Assembly: GCA_016195825.1 (NCBI GenBank)
Contig: JACPYV010000025.1
Coordinates: 1 to 39,262 of the forward strand
Reading direction: 5' to 3'
Length of the DNA: 39,262 nucleotides
DNA from: Burkholderiales bacterium
GTDB lineage: Bacteria; Pseudomonadota; Gammaproteobacteria; Burkholderiales; Burkholderiaceae_C
Positions within the stretch are counted from its first letter, which is position 1, and each line of letters starts with the position of its first letter. Made by a program: the position numbers and the translations under genes. This document shows positions 6,121 through 14,223 of this stretch, one piece after another. The notes under the pieces were generated by a model. That model had not been told where the DNA came from, made no database searches, and saw only the letters and a program-made list of their open reading frames with translations.

Positions 6121-8814
6121 ATGAAAACCCCCTGCCCCTCCCGCACCGCCATTGCCGCGGCCCTGCTCGTGCTGGCCCATGCCGCCCAGGCCCAGGACAA
6201 GCTCGAACGCGTGGAGGTCACCGGCACGGCGATCAAGCGCATCGAGGGCGAGACGGCGCTGCCGGTGCAGGTCATCACGCGCAATGAGATCGACAAGGCC
6301 GGTGTGACGACGGCGGCCGAACTCATCGCACGCATCAGCGCCAGCGCCAACAACCTGACCGACGGCGGCAGCGTGGGCTATGGCGGCTTCCGCGACCAGA
6401 TGGGCTTCAACGCCGCCAACCTGCGCGGGCTGGGCGTGTCGTCCACGCTGGTGCTGCTGAACGGCCGGCGTATGGCCAACTTTGCCTCGCCCGGCGACGC
6501 GGCCGGCGTGGACCTGAACAGCATCCCGGCCGCGGCCATCCAGCGCGTTGAGATCCTGCTGGACGGCGCCTCGTCGCTGTACGGCTCGGACGCCATCGGT
6601 GGCGTCATCAACTTCATCACCCGCAAGGATTTCTCCGGCATCGACATCAACGTGCTGGCCGGCAACACGAGTGAGGGTGGCGGCGGCAACAAGCGCTCGG
6701 CCACGCTGGCCGGCGGCGTCGGCGACTACGCCCGCAGCGGGTTCAACCTGTTCGGTGTGCTGGACGTTCAGAAGACCAGCAGCCTGAATGCCTCCAAGCG
6801 CCAGTTCATCAAGGACCTCGACATTCCGGGGCGCCTGCCGGACCTGCTGTCCAGCGCAAGCTTTCCGGGCAACATGCGCCTGTCGAACTACCAGCGTGAC
6901 ACGCTGATCAGCGAGGGCTTCAAGTCCAACGGCAAGACCGTGATCGACTCCAAGACGGTGAACCCGGCTGCGGCCACGGGTTGCAATCCGCCAGCCAGCC
7001 TGTACCTGCCTGACGGCATCGGGGGCGCGGACGGCTGCACCTTCGACTACATGCGCGACATCGAGCTGTACCCGAAGTCGACCAAGAGCAGCGCCTTCGG
7101 CCGCGGCGTGTTCAACCTGGGCGGTGGCCACCAGCTGTTTGCCGAGGTGTCGATGGCACGGGCCCGCACGCTCTACACCGGCACGCCCAATCGCGTGGAC
7201 GCCGATATGGATGTGTCGCGCGTGACCGCCCTGAAGGGCAGCGCACTGAACGCCCTGGCCGCGGACGACGAGGAACGCATCATCACCGTGCGCACCCGCC
7301 TGTCCGAGGCCGGGCTGCGCACCAGCGAGCTGGTGTCGACGACGAACCGCTTCGTGCTCGGCACCAATGGCATGCTGGCCGGCTGGGATTACGAGTGGGC
7401 GCTGAACCACAGCACCAGCAAGGTCTCCGACCGCGACCACCAGGGCTACCTGAACGAGCAGATGGTCCGCGACGGCTTCGCTGACGGCACGCTCAACGCC
7501 TTCGGGCCATCGGCCGCAGCCGGCCTCGCTCTCTATGAGAAGGCGCAGATCCGCGGTGAAGTGCGCCACGCGACAGGCACGATGGACAGCCTGGACTTCA
7601 AGGCGTCCAAGGCACTCATGCAGCTTGCCGGTGGCGACCTCGCCGTGGCCTTCGGCGGTGAACTGCGCGGCGAGAAGCAGAATTACCACCAGTCCGACGC
7701 GCTGAAGCAGGACCTCATCCTGGGCGAGACATCGCAAGGCCCCGACTCCGATTTCGGCAAGTCGCGCAAGGTCAGCGCAGCCTTCGGTGAACTCAGTGCG
7801 CCCATCACCAAGCAGTTGGAACTGCAGGCCGCGCTGCGCTATGAGCACTACCAGGTCAGCGGCGGCGCAGCCAGCCCCAAGCTGGGCCTGAAGTACGTGC
7901 CCAGCCCCGAACTGCTGCTGCGCGCCTCGGTCGGCAAGGGCTTCCGCGCGCCCAGCCTGTCGGACCTGTACCGCCCACTGACCCAGGGTTCGTCGGCCAC
8001 GCTGGTGGACCCGGTCTGTCTGGCCGCCGACCCATCCAACACCGTCACCGACTGCTCGGACATCTGGGTCACGCTCAACTACAGCAACGCCAAGCTCAAG
8101 CCCGAGAAGTCGCGCCAGTACTCGCTGGGCGCCGTCTTCGAGCCCCAGCGCGGCGTCAGCCTCAATGTCGACTACTGGAACATCCAGAAGACCAACCTGA
8201 TCAGCACGCTGGGCGTGGACGTGATCCTGGGCGACCTCGCCAAGTACGGCTCGCTCGTGCACCGAGACGAAGACAACGCCATCGCAGGCATCGACCTCGT
8301 CAAGGAGAACCGCGGCAAGCAGCGCATCTCCGGGCTGGATATCGGCATCAACCTGAGCGGCCTCAAGACCGGCTTCGGCCAGTTCGGCCTGCGCATGAAC
8401 GGCACGCTGACGCTGAAATCCCAGCAGCAGACCGGCGACGGCGATCCCTTCGTCAGCAACCTCGGCGTCTTCATCAACGACGGCGTCGTGCAGCACTGGC
8501 GGCACACGCTGAGCCTGGACTGGGATGCCGGCCCGTTCTCGGCGACCGTGTCCAACAGCTATCTGCAGGGCTACGACGACCAGCACGTCATCGGCAAGCC
8601 AGACATCAAGGTGGCGGCCTACTCGCTGTGGAACCTGTCGGCCGGCTGGGAGGCCACCAAGTCGCTGACCTTGCGCGCCGGCGTGCAGAATCTGTTCGAC
8701 AAGGCGCCGCCGTTCTCGCAGCAGGCCTACTTCTTCCTGTCGGGCTACGACCCCAGCTACACCGACACGCGCGGCCGCTTCGTCTACGCCAGCGTGAAGT
8801 ACGCCTTCAGGTAA
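6121..8814 (+). CDS. TonB-dependent outer-membrane receptor
   Basis: An 897-residue TonB-dependent transporter. It has a signal peptide ending near AQAQD, a TonB-box-like segment (RVEVTGTAIK), a plug domain with VQVITRNEIDKAG, NLRGLGVSSTLVLLNGRRM and RVEILLDGASSLYGSDAIGGVINFITRK (about 45-170), and a 22-strand barrel ending YASVKYAFR with GKGFRAPSLSDLYRP and LFDKAPPF. Two cysteine pairs occur in predicted loops. This subtype is common for peptide, sugar or polymer-fragment uptake in proteobacteria. Its position opposite two cyanophycinase-like peptidases suggests uptake of a peptide or polymer breakdown product, which is inference. Its stop overlaps the convergent thioesterase gene by eight bases. 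Confidence 0.93.
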   Translation: MKTPCPSRTAIAAALLVLAHAAQAQDKLERVEVTGTAIKRIEGETALPVQVITRNEIDKAGVTTAAELIARISASANNLTDGGSVGYGGFRDQMGFNAANLRGLGVSSTLVLLNGRRMANFASPGDAAGVDLNSIPAAAIQRVEILLDGASSLYGSDAIGGVINFITRKDFSGIDINVLAGNTSEGGGGNKRSATLAGGVGDYARSGFNLFGVLDVQKTSSLNASKRQFIKDLDIPGRLPDLLSSASFPGNMRLSNYQRDTLISEGFKSNGKTVIDSKTVNPAAATGCNPPASLYLPDGIGGADGCTFDYMRDIELYPKSTKSSAFGRGVFNLGGGHQLFAEVSMARARTLYTGTPNRVDADMDVSRVTALKGSALNALAADDEERIITVRTRLSEAGLRTSELVSTTNRFVLGTNGMLAGWDYEWALNHSTSKVSDRDHQGYLNEQMVRDGFADGTLNAFGPSAAAGLALYEKAQIRGEVRHATGTMDSLDFKASKALMQLAGGDLAVAFGGELRGEKQNYHQSDALKQDLILGETSQGPDSDFGKSRKVSAAFGELSAPITKQLELQAALRYEHYQVSGGAASPKLGLKYVPSPELLLRASVGKGFRAPSLSDLYRPLTQGSSATLVDPVCLAADPSNTVTDCSDIWVTLNYSNAKLKPEKSRQYSLGAVFEPQRGVSLNVDYWNIQKTNLISTLGVDVILGDLAKYGSLVHRDEDNAIAGIDLVKENRGKQRISGLDIGINLSGLKTGFGQFGLRMNGTLTLKSQQQTGDGDPFVSNLGVFINDGVVQHWRHTLSLDWDAGPFSATVSNSYLQGYDDQHVIGKPDIKVAAYSLWNLSAGWEATKSLTLRAGVQNLFDKAPPFSQQAYFFLSGYDPSYTDTRGRFVYASVKYAFR

Positions 8815-9226
8815 CCAGCGCGCGCACCCAGTCCGGCAAGGCGATGGCCTTGTCGGTCGCCGCGTCGAACCACAGCGTCGTCGCGCCGCCCTCGGCATAG
8901 ATGACGCCGGGCTCGTCCGCGCGCTCCAGCGTGATCCAGGTCTCGAAGCTGGTGCGGCCGGGGTCGCTGACGTAGTGCTTGGCGAGCACCTCGCCCGGAC
9001 ATTTGAGCTGGCGATAGAAGTTGCAGAAGGCGTTCACGATGACCGGCCCCTGCCCGCCCGGGTTGGGCGGCGCGCCGATGCTGGCGAGCCAGTCAACCCG
9101 CGCGATCTCCAGGTAGCGGAAATAGAGCGTGTTGTTGATGTGGCCCATCGCGTCCATGTCGCCCCAGCGCATGGGGATGCGGATCTCGAAGGTCAGCTTC
9201 TTCTCGGCCGGGACGAGATACCTCAT
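8807..9226 (-). CDS. Acyl-CoA thioesterase, 4HBT hot-dog family
   Basis: A 139-residue single hot-dog domain of the 4-hydroxybenzoyl-CoA thioesterase/YbgC type, which hydrolyses acyl-CoA thioesters in the cytoplasm. The family signature is present: RWGDMDAMGHINNTLYFRYLEIARVDWL, in which the aspartate after GDMD is the usual catalytic residue and HINN begins the central helix. Later strands include GPVIVNAFCNFYRQLKCPGEV. The ATG at 9226 overlaps the YceH stop as ATGA, so a much longer in-frame upstream extension was rejected. It is the last gene of an SDR-YceH-thioesterase operon; with the SDR it may act on fatty-acyl or beta-hydroxyacyl substrates, but no substrate is visible. Confidence 0.9.
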   Translation of the reverse strand: MRYLVPAEKKLTFEIRIPMRWGDMDAMGHINNTLYFRYLEIARVDWLASIGAPPNPGGQGPVIVNAFCNFYRQLKCPGEVLAKHYVSDPGRTSFETWITLERADEPGVIYAEGGATTLWFDAATDKAIALPDWVRALVT

Positions 9227-9867
9227 GGCGCAATGCCCAACTCCGCGGCGATGCGGTTGACGAGGCTGCGCAGCGCGGCGACCTCCGCCCTGAGCGCAGC
9301 GAGTTCGACTTTCTGCAGCGCCACTTCCTCGTCGCGGGGTTGCGCCGCGGCGACGGCATGCTCCACCGACGCCACCGGCCCACACAGCAGGTGTGCCCAG
9401 CGCGCCTCGCGGGCGCCAGGCGCCCTGGCCAGCTTGACGGCAAAAGGCGGCTCCCGCCCGGCCAGTTCTTCTAGGAAACCTTCCACCGACGACACATCGG
9501 CGAAGCGGTGCAGCCGCTCGGTGTTCTGGCGCAGTTCGGCCGCCGTCTGCGGGCCGCGCAGCATCAGCTGGGTCAGCAGCGCCATCGCGGCACCCGGCAC
9601 GCCCAGGCCGCGCGGCGCGTTGTGCTCGTAGCGCACCACGCGACTGCCGCTGACCGTGTTGACCAGGTGCAGCGCCTTGAGCTCCTCCACCGTGGCCAGC
9701 ACCTCAGCCTCGCCGACCTCCATGACCGGGTCGCGCGCCGTCTTCTGGTTGCAGCCGGCGGTCAGCGCATTGGCCGACAGCGGGTAGCTGTCCGGCACGG
9801 TGCTTTCCTTCTCGACGAGGACGGCCAGGACGCGCGCCTCCAATGGGGTCAGGTCACGCCGGCTCAT
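9223..9867 (-). CDS. YceH family (DUF480/UPF0502) protein
   Basis: A 214-residue protein of the YceH/DUF480 family, which has two winged-helix-like domains and no established function. Recognisable blocks are LTPLEARVLAVLVEKESTVPDSYPLSANAL, the GCNQKTARDPVMEV segment, and a second winged helix with LMLRGPQTAAELRQNTERLHRF. The C-terminus (about 175-214) is a heptad-patterned helix, EVALQKVELAALRAEVAALRSLV, probably a coiled coil. The start is the ATG at 9867, which overlaps the SDR stop by one base (TGATG); a TTG one codon earlier is the alternative. Coupled to both neighbours, so the three gene products are made together. Confidence 0.9.
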   Translation of the reverse strand: MSRRDLTPLEARVLAVLVEKESTVPDSYPLSANALTAGCNQKTARDPVMEVGEAEVLATVEELKALHLVNTVSGSRVVRYEHNAPRGLGVPGAAMALLTQLMLRGPQTAAELRQNTERLHRFADVSSVEGFLEELAGREPPFAVKLARAPGAREARWAHLLCGPVASVEHAVAAAQPRDEEVALQKVELAALRAEVAALRSLVNRIAAELGIAP

Positions 9868-10649
9868 CAAACACCGAATCCATCGTCCGCCTGAATCACC
9901 GCGCCATTGACGAAATGGCTCTCATTGGCGCACAGCATCAGCAGCGCGGTGTCGAGGTCCTTGGGCTGGCCCACGCGCTTCCTGGGCAGCATGTCGATGA
10001 GCTTCTGGCCCTGCTCGGTGCTCCAGTGGTGGTGATTGATCTCGGTGTCGATATAGCCTGGGCAGATGGCGTTCACGTTGATGCCGTAGCGCCCCCACTC
10101 CAACGCCATCGCCCGCGTCATGTGGATGACGGCGGCCTTGCTCATCGCATAGACGCCGATCTGGCCCAGCACGCGCAGGCCCGCCATGGAGGCGATGTTG
10201 ACGATGCGCCCGCCGATGAAGGTCCCCGGCGCCGCGCCGCGCGCACGCGCCAGCATGCGCTTGCCCACCTCCTGCGCGACGAAGAAGGCGCCACGCGTGT
10301 TGGTGTCCATCACGTAGTCGTAGTCGTTCTCGGTCACGTCCGTGAGCCGCTGCGTGGTGCTGACGCCGGAGTTGTTGATGAGGATGTCCAGCGTGCCGAC
10401 CTCGGTCTCGGCGTGGGCTACGGCCGACTTGATGCTGGCCAGGTCGGTCACGTCCAGCTGCACGACATGGGCGTCGCCACCGTTGCCCTCGATCTCGGCT
10501 CGCAAGTCCTTCAGCCGCTCGATGCGGCGCCCAGCCAGTACGACGCAGGCGCCGGCCTGGGACAGCGTGCGCGCGAACTGCGCGCCCAGGCCGCTGGATG
10601 CACCGGTGACCAGGGCCACGCGGCCCTCGAGGTTGATGGAGTAACTCAT
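9867..10649 (-). CDS. SDR-family NAD(P)-dependent oxidoreductase
   Basis: A 260-residue classical short-chain dehydrogenase/reductase. Visible motifs are the cofactor loop TGASSGLG (about 15-22), LDILINNSG, the catalytic serine in IVNIASMAG, the YAMSK catalytic Tyr/Lys pair, and the ICPGYIDTEIN loop. After the first beta-alpha unit the sequence AGRRIERL has arginines suited to NADP(H). Classical SDRs of this size reduce or oxidise hydroxyacyl, sugar or steroid substrates; the exact one is unknown. First gene of the operon with YceH and the thioesterase, and divergent from ETF-QO, a fatty-acid oxidation component. A role in lipid metabolism is therefore plausible but unproven. Confidence 0.92.
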   Translation of the reverse strand: MSYSINLEGRVALVTGASSGLGAQFARTLSQAGACVVLAGRRIERLKDLRAEIEGNGGDAHVVQLDVTDLASIKSAVAHAETEVGTLDILINNSGVSTTQRLTDVTENDYDYVMDTNTRGAFFVAQEVGKRMLARARGAAPGTFIGGRIVNIASMAGLRVLGQIGVYAMSKAAVIHMTRAMALEWGRYGINVNAICPGYIDTEINHHHWSTEQGQKLIDMLPRKRVGQPKDLDTALLMLCANESHFVNGAVIQADDGFGV

Positions 10650-10685
10650 GAGACTGCCTTGTGAGTGGGTTGCACCGATCCTACC

Positions 10686-10695
10686 GGTCTAGACC
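10686..10695. promoter_or_regulatory. GGTCTAGACC palindrome between SDR and ETF-QO
   Basis: A perfect 10-bp palindrome in the 130-base divergent region. It lies 37-46 bases upstream of the SDR start and close to the ETF-QO promoter. Short palindromes of this kind can be TetR-family half-operators, but no regulator gene is adjacent. Confidence 0.3.
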
Positions 10696-10712
10696 ACACG
10701 CCCTAAAAAAGC

Positions 10713-10748
10713 ACGATCGTTCGATTCACGATCCAGCCTCTCTAGAAT
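10713..10748 (+). promoter_or_regulatory. Probable sigma-70 promoter and operator of ETF-QO
   Basis: TTCGAT (10720-10725) and TAGAAT (10743-10748) are separated by 17 bases, a good -35/-10 arrangement. The palindrome ACGATCGT (10713-10720) abuts the -35 box, and CACGATC recurs at 10727-10733. ACGATCGT-containing sites resemble operators reported for TetR-type fatty-acid-degradation regulators in beta-proteobacteria (from memory, unverified). GGAGA precedes the ATG at 10780. Confidence 0.45.
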
Positions 10749-10779
10749 CGCGCGCAATTCAAAGCTGCCGGAGACCCGC

Positions 10780-12456
10780 ATGACATCCGAAGAAATCCTC
10801 GCCCAGTTCGGCCCCCGTGAGTCCATGGAATACGACGTGGTCGTCGTCGGCGGCGGCCCGGCGGGCCTGGCCACGGCCATCCGACTGAAGCAAATCAAGC
10901 CCGATGCCAACATCGTCGTGCTGGAAAAAGGCTCGGAGCCCGGCGCCCACATCCTGTCCGGCGCAGTGATGGACCCGCGCGCCATCACGGAGCTCTTCCC
11001 CAACTGGAAGGAACTCGGCGCGCCGCTGAACCAGCCCGTGGCGGGAGACGACGTGCTGTTCCTGTCCGAGACCGGCAGCCAGCGCACGCCCGACTGGCTC
11101 GTGCCGCGCAACTTCCACAACCACGGCTGCTACGTCATCAGCCTGTCCGACGTCGTCAAATGGATGGCACAGCAGGCCGAAAACCTGGGCATCGAGATCT
11201 TCCCGGGCTTCGCTGCGGCCGAGGTGCTCTACGACGAGCAGGGTCGCGTGAAGGGCGTAGCCACCGGCAACATGGGCCTGGGTAAGGACGGCGAGCCCAC
11301 CGACCACTTCCAGCTGGGCATGGAGCTGCTCGGCAAGTACACGGTCTTTGCCGAAGGCGCGCGCGGCCACCTGGGCAAGCAGTTGCTCGCCAAGTACAAG
11401 CTGGCTGAAGGCAAGGACACGCAGACCTACGCCATCGGCATCAAGGAACTGTGGGAAGTGCCCGCCGACAAGGCCCAGCCCGGCAAGGTGGTCCACACGG
11501 CCGGTTGGCCGATGGAGGGCGACACCTTCGGCGGCGGCTTCCTGTACCACCTCGAGGGCAACAAGGTCACGCTGGGCTTCGTCATCGGCCTGGACTATGA
11601 CAACCCCTACCTCAGTCCCTTCGAAGAGATGCAGCGCTGGAAGGCCCACCCGGCCATCCGCGCGCACATCGATGGCGGCAAGCGCATCGGCTACGGCGCG
11701 CGTGCCATCAACAACGGCACGCCGCAGGCGCTGCCCAAGACCGTGTTCCCCGGCGGCTGCCTGATCGGCTGCGACGCCGGCTACCTGAACGCCGCTCGCA
11801 TCAAGGGCAGCCACGCGGCCATCAAGAGTGGCATGTTGGCCGCAGAGGCGTTGGCCCCCGCGCTGGACGCCGGCCGAGCGCAGGACGAGCTGACCGCCTA
11901 CCCCGAGGCTTTCGAAAAGAGCTGGCTGAACGAGGAGCTGCAGCAGACGCGCAACTTCAAGCTCTGGTTCAAGAAGGGCAAGACCACCGGCCAGCTGATG
12001 ACCGGCATCGAGCAGTGGCTGCTGCCCAAGCTGGGCGTGAAGAGCCCGCCTTGGACGCTGCACAACCACAAGGCCGACAACGCCTCGCTGCGCCCGGCCG
12101 CCGAGTGCACCCCCATTGCCTACCCCAAGCCCGATGGCAAGCTGACCTTCGACCGCCTCTCCTCGGTGTTCATCTCGAACACCAACCACGAGGAAAACCA
12201 GCCCGCCCACCTGACGCTGAAGAGCGACGCCGTGCCGGTGCAGGTCAATCTCGCCAAGTACGCGGGTCCCGAGAGCCGCTACTGCCCGGCGGGCGTCTAC
12301 GAGTTCGTACCCAACGAGGGCGGCAGCGGCGAGCGCCTGCAGATCAACGCGCAGAACTGCGTGCACTGCAAGACCTGCGACATCAAGGACCCGACGCAAA
12401 ACATCGTCTGGGTCACACCCGAAGGCGGCGGCGGGCCCAACTACGCGGGGATGTAA
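10780..12456 (+). CDS. Electron transfer flavoprotein-ubiquinone oxidoreductase
   Basis: A 558-residue ETF-QO, which passes electrons from ETF (reduced by acyl-CoA dehydrogenases and similar enzymes) to ubiquinone at the inner membrane face. The N-terminus has the FAD Rossmann motif VVVVGGGPAGLATAIRLK (about 19-36). The middle has the family's GCDAGYLNAARIKGSHAAIKSGMLAAEAL block. The C-terminus carries the 4Fe-4S ligands, CPAGVYEF then CVHCKTCDIKDPTQNI, and ends PNYAGM. Length is normal for the family. It is transcribed alone from a clear promoter (10720-10748) and followed by a perfect inverted repeat at 12481-12516. Confidence 0.97.
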   Translation: MTSEEILAQFGPRESMEYDVVVVGGGPAGLATAIRLKQIKPDANIVVLEKGSEPGAHILSGAVMDPRAITELFPNWKELGAPLNQPVAGDDVLFLSETGSQRTPDWLVPRNFHNHGCYVISLSDVVKWMAQQAENLGIEIFPGFAAAEVLYDEQGRVKGVATGNMGLGKDGEPTDHFQLGMELLGKYTVFAEGARGHLGKQLLAKYKLAEGKDTQTYAIGIKELWEVPADKAQPGKVVHTAGWPMEGDTFGGGFLYHLEGNKVTLGFVIGLDYDNPYLSPFEEMQRWKAHPAIRAHIDGGKRIGYGARAINNGTPQALPKTVFPGGCLIGCDAGYLNAARIKGSHAAIKSGMLAAEALAPALDAGRAQDELTAYPEAFEKSWLNEELQQTRNFKLWFKKGKTTGQLMTGIEQWLLPKLGVKSPPWTLHNHKADNASLRPAAECTPIAYPKPDGKLTFDRLSSVFISNTNHEENQPAHLTLKSDAVPVQVNLAKYAGPESRYCPAGVYEFVPNEGGSGERLQINAQNCVHCKTCDIKDPTQNIVWVTPEGGGGPNYAGM

Positions 12457-12480
12457 GCCCGCTTGCCTCACATCTGCACT

Positions 12481-12516
12481 GACCGATAGACTGGGTATTC
12501 ATCCAGTCTATCGGTC
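12481..12516. repeat. Perfect 14-bp inverted repeat with 8-nt spacer
   Basis: GACCGATAGACTGG (12481-12494) is exactly mirrored by CCAGTCTATCGGTC (12503-12516), separated by GTATTCAT. It lies 24 bases after the ETF-QO stop and ends 9 bases before the DUF72 start. No T-run follows on either strand, so it is a poor intrinsic terminator. A candidate promoter (TTGCCT at 12463, TAGACT at 12487, 18-base spacer) overlaps the left arm, which favours an operator; a 5'-leader RNA hairpin is the alternative. Confidence 0.6.
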
Positions 12517-12525
12517 GGGGGCAGC

Positions 12526-13341
12526 GTGAGCACAGGCAGCATCAGGGTCGGCATCGGCGGCTGGAACTTCGAGCCCTGGCGCGACAACTTCTACCCCAAA
12601 GGCTGGCCGCAGGCGCGTGAGCTCGACTATGCGAGCCGGCGGCTCAGCACCATCGAGATCAACAGCACCTACTACGGTGCGCAGAAGCCAGCCACCTTCG
12701 CCAAATGGCGCCAGGAGACGCCAGACGGCTTCGTCTTCTCGCTCAAGGCCATTCGCTTCGCGACGCAGCGCCGCGTGCTGGCCGACGGCGCGGACTCGAT
12801 CAAACGCTTCATCGACAGCGGCATCGCCGAGCTGGGCGACAAGCTGGGCCCCATCGTCTGGCAGTTGGCCCCCACACACCGCTTCGACGCGGCCGACCTG
12901 ACCGCCTTCCTGGACCTGCTGCCGGCCAGCGTCGACGGCATCAGGCTGCGCCATGCACTGGACGTGCGGCATGCCAGCTTCCAGTCGCCGCAATACCTGG
13001 CGCTGGCCCGCCAGTACAACGCCGCGACGGTGTTCACAGAGTCCGACGACTACCCGCCCATCGCCGAACCCACGGGCGACTTCGTCTACACGCGCATCAT
13101 GCGTACCCACCCGGACGAGCCGCTGGGCTGCAAGGCCGAGGTCTTCCCGGCGCTGGCGGCATCGGCCCGCACCTGGGCCGAAGGCGGCGAGCCGGACGGC
13201 GTGCCGCGCATCGAGGCGCCCGCCCCCGCGGCAGCGCCACGCGACGTCTTCGTCTTCTTCATCAGCGGCGCCAAGGAACGCGCGCCGCATGCCGCGATGG
13301 CGCTGCGGCGTGCGCTGGGTGAAGAGGTCGGGCCGCCCTAA
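12526..13341 (+). CDS. DUF72 family protein (YecE-like)
   Basis: A 271-residue protein of the DUF72 family, a TIM-barrel-like fold of unknown function. Seen: RVGIGGWNFEPWRDNFYPKGWP at the N-terminus, the conserved STIEINSTYYGAQKPATFAKW block, FVFSLKAIRFATQRR, and GPIVWQLAPTHRF. It starts with GTG at 12526, directly after the 14-bp inverted repeat, and no in-frame ATG exists near the conserved N-terminus. Its stop overlaps the convergent PaiB-like gene by four bases. Members occur near DNA-repair and metal genes in other species, but nothing here points to a role. Confidence 0.9.
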   Translation: MSTGSIRVGIGGWNFEPWRDNFYPKGWPQARELDYASRRLSTIEINSTYYGAQKPATFAKWRQETPDGFVFSLKAIRFATQRRVLADGADSIKRFIDSGIAELGDKLGPIVWQLAPTHRFDAADLTAFLDLLPASVDGIRLRHALDVRHASFQSPQYLALARQYNAATVFTESDDYPPIAEPTGDFVYTRIMRTHPDEPLGCKAEVFPALAASARTWAEGGEPDGVPRIEAPAPAAAPRDVFVFFISGAKERAPHAAMALRRALGEEVGPP

Positions 13342-13958
13342 CCGCCCTCCAGCCGCGCCATCCACAGCGCGGTGGCGCGGTCCTCGGCCCGCTCCGCCCC
13401 CGCCAACGCCTCGCGGATACGCTGCCGCTCCACCGCCGCTCGGTTCTGGCTCATCTTCAGCTTCAGCTCCCAGCGCGTCACGCGGAGGCGAAAGCCCACG
13501 ATGGCGCCCAGCAGCTTGCGCTGGTAGTCCTCGCTGAGGCCGCGCCACTGCTCGGCATACCCGGGCTCGAAGCGGCCGATCAGCCGCTTTAGCAAAGCGT
13601 CCTTGTCGGCCTGGCCGTCGATCAACTCGATGTCGCCGTAGGCATGCAGCGCCGCGTAGTTCCAGGTCGGCACGTTCTGCAGACTGTCGTAATGCCTTGG
13701 GCTCACGTAGGCGCTCGGGCCGCTGAACACGGCCAGCAGGCGCTGCTGCTGCGACAGCCAGCCCCAGTGCGGGTTGGCACGCGCCATGTGGCCTTCCAAC
13801 AGCAGGCCGGCCTCGTCCGGCACGACCACCAGCGGCAGGTGGCTGCCAAAGCTCTCACCCTGCGCATCCGGCCCCAGCAACAGGGCCAGCGGGTGTTCGT
13901 CGATCAATTGCAACGCCAGCGCGACATCGTCGGACTTGAAATGGTTGGGCAGGTACAC
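13338..13958 (-). CDS. PaiB-like FMN-binding protein
   Basis: A 206-residue protein of the PaiB family, annotated as an FMN-binding negative regulator from Bacillus PaiB. Recognisable blocks are YLPNHFKSDD at the N-terminus, HLPLVV...LLLEGHMARANPHW, VFSGPSAYVSPRHY and VPTWNYAALHAYG, the last two forming the flavin-reductase-like barrel. The C-terminus is a charged helix (LKLKMSQNRAAVERQRI) with the family's KMSQNR motif. GTG at 13958 is the start, preceded by GGAG six bases away; a longer upstream reading frame was rejected because it enters unrelated sequence. Divergent from the CheW-domain gene; the intervening 265 bases carry repeated GGCATGC sites. Confidence 0.9.
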   Translation of the reverse strand: MYLPNHFKSDDVALALQLIDEHPLALLLGPDAQGESFGSHLPLVVVPDEAGLLLEGHMARANPHWGWLSQQQRLLAVFSGPSAYVSPRHYDSLQNVPTWNYAALHAYGDIELIDGQADKDALLKRLIGRFEPGYAEQWRGLSEDYQRKLLGAIVGFRLRVTRWELKLKMSQNRAAVERQRIREALAGAERAEDRATALWMARLEGG

Positions 13959-14085
13959 GGCAGCTCCAAAGCAGTGCGGACACAAGGGCGCGCCCCAGAA
14001 CGGGGCGCCCGGGGCCAGCGACAAGCCATGGCCCGTGGTGCGGCATTCTGACTTTGCGTGACGGCTTTGGCCTGATGCCGCCCGC

Positions 14086-14161
14086 CGACCACCGGCATGC
14101 GCTGAATCCAAGGCATGCTGCCGCCCGCAAGGCCCGCGACGGTGCCCGACCACGGGCATGC
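14086..14161. repeat. Repeated GGCATGC sites in divergent intergenic region
   Basis: GGCATGC occurs at 14094-14100, 14112-14118 and 14155-14161. The first and third lie in a 15-base direct repeat (14086-14100 and 14147-14161) that differs at one position. The block sits between the PaiB-like gene and the CheW-domain gene and could be an operator cluster. No clear promoter was read inside it. Confidence 0.4.
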
Positions 14162-14223
14162 CAATTGCATTTCCGCCCGGCTCTTGCTGGCATTTGAAAA
14201 CGTTTACGGAGGACTGCATCGCG

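Noticed and set aside
6013..8898. 961-codon minus-strand open frame across the TonB receptor gene
   Set aside because: It is antisense to a clearly conserved receptor, has no recognisable domain, and its composition (Val/Gly/Arg/His-rich) is that of a GC-bias shadow.
10759..12471. 570-codon minus-strand frame opposite ETF-QO
   Set aside because: Antisense shadow of an unmistakable ETF-QO.
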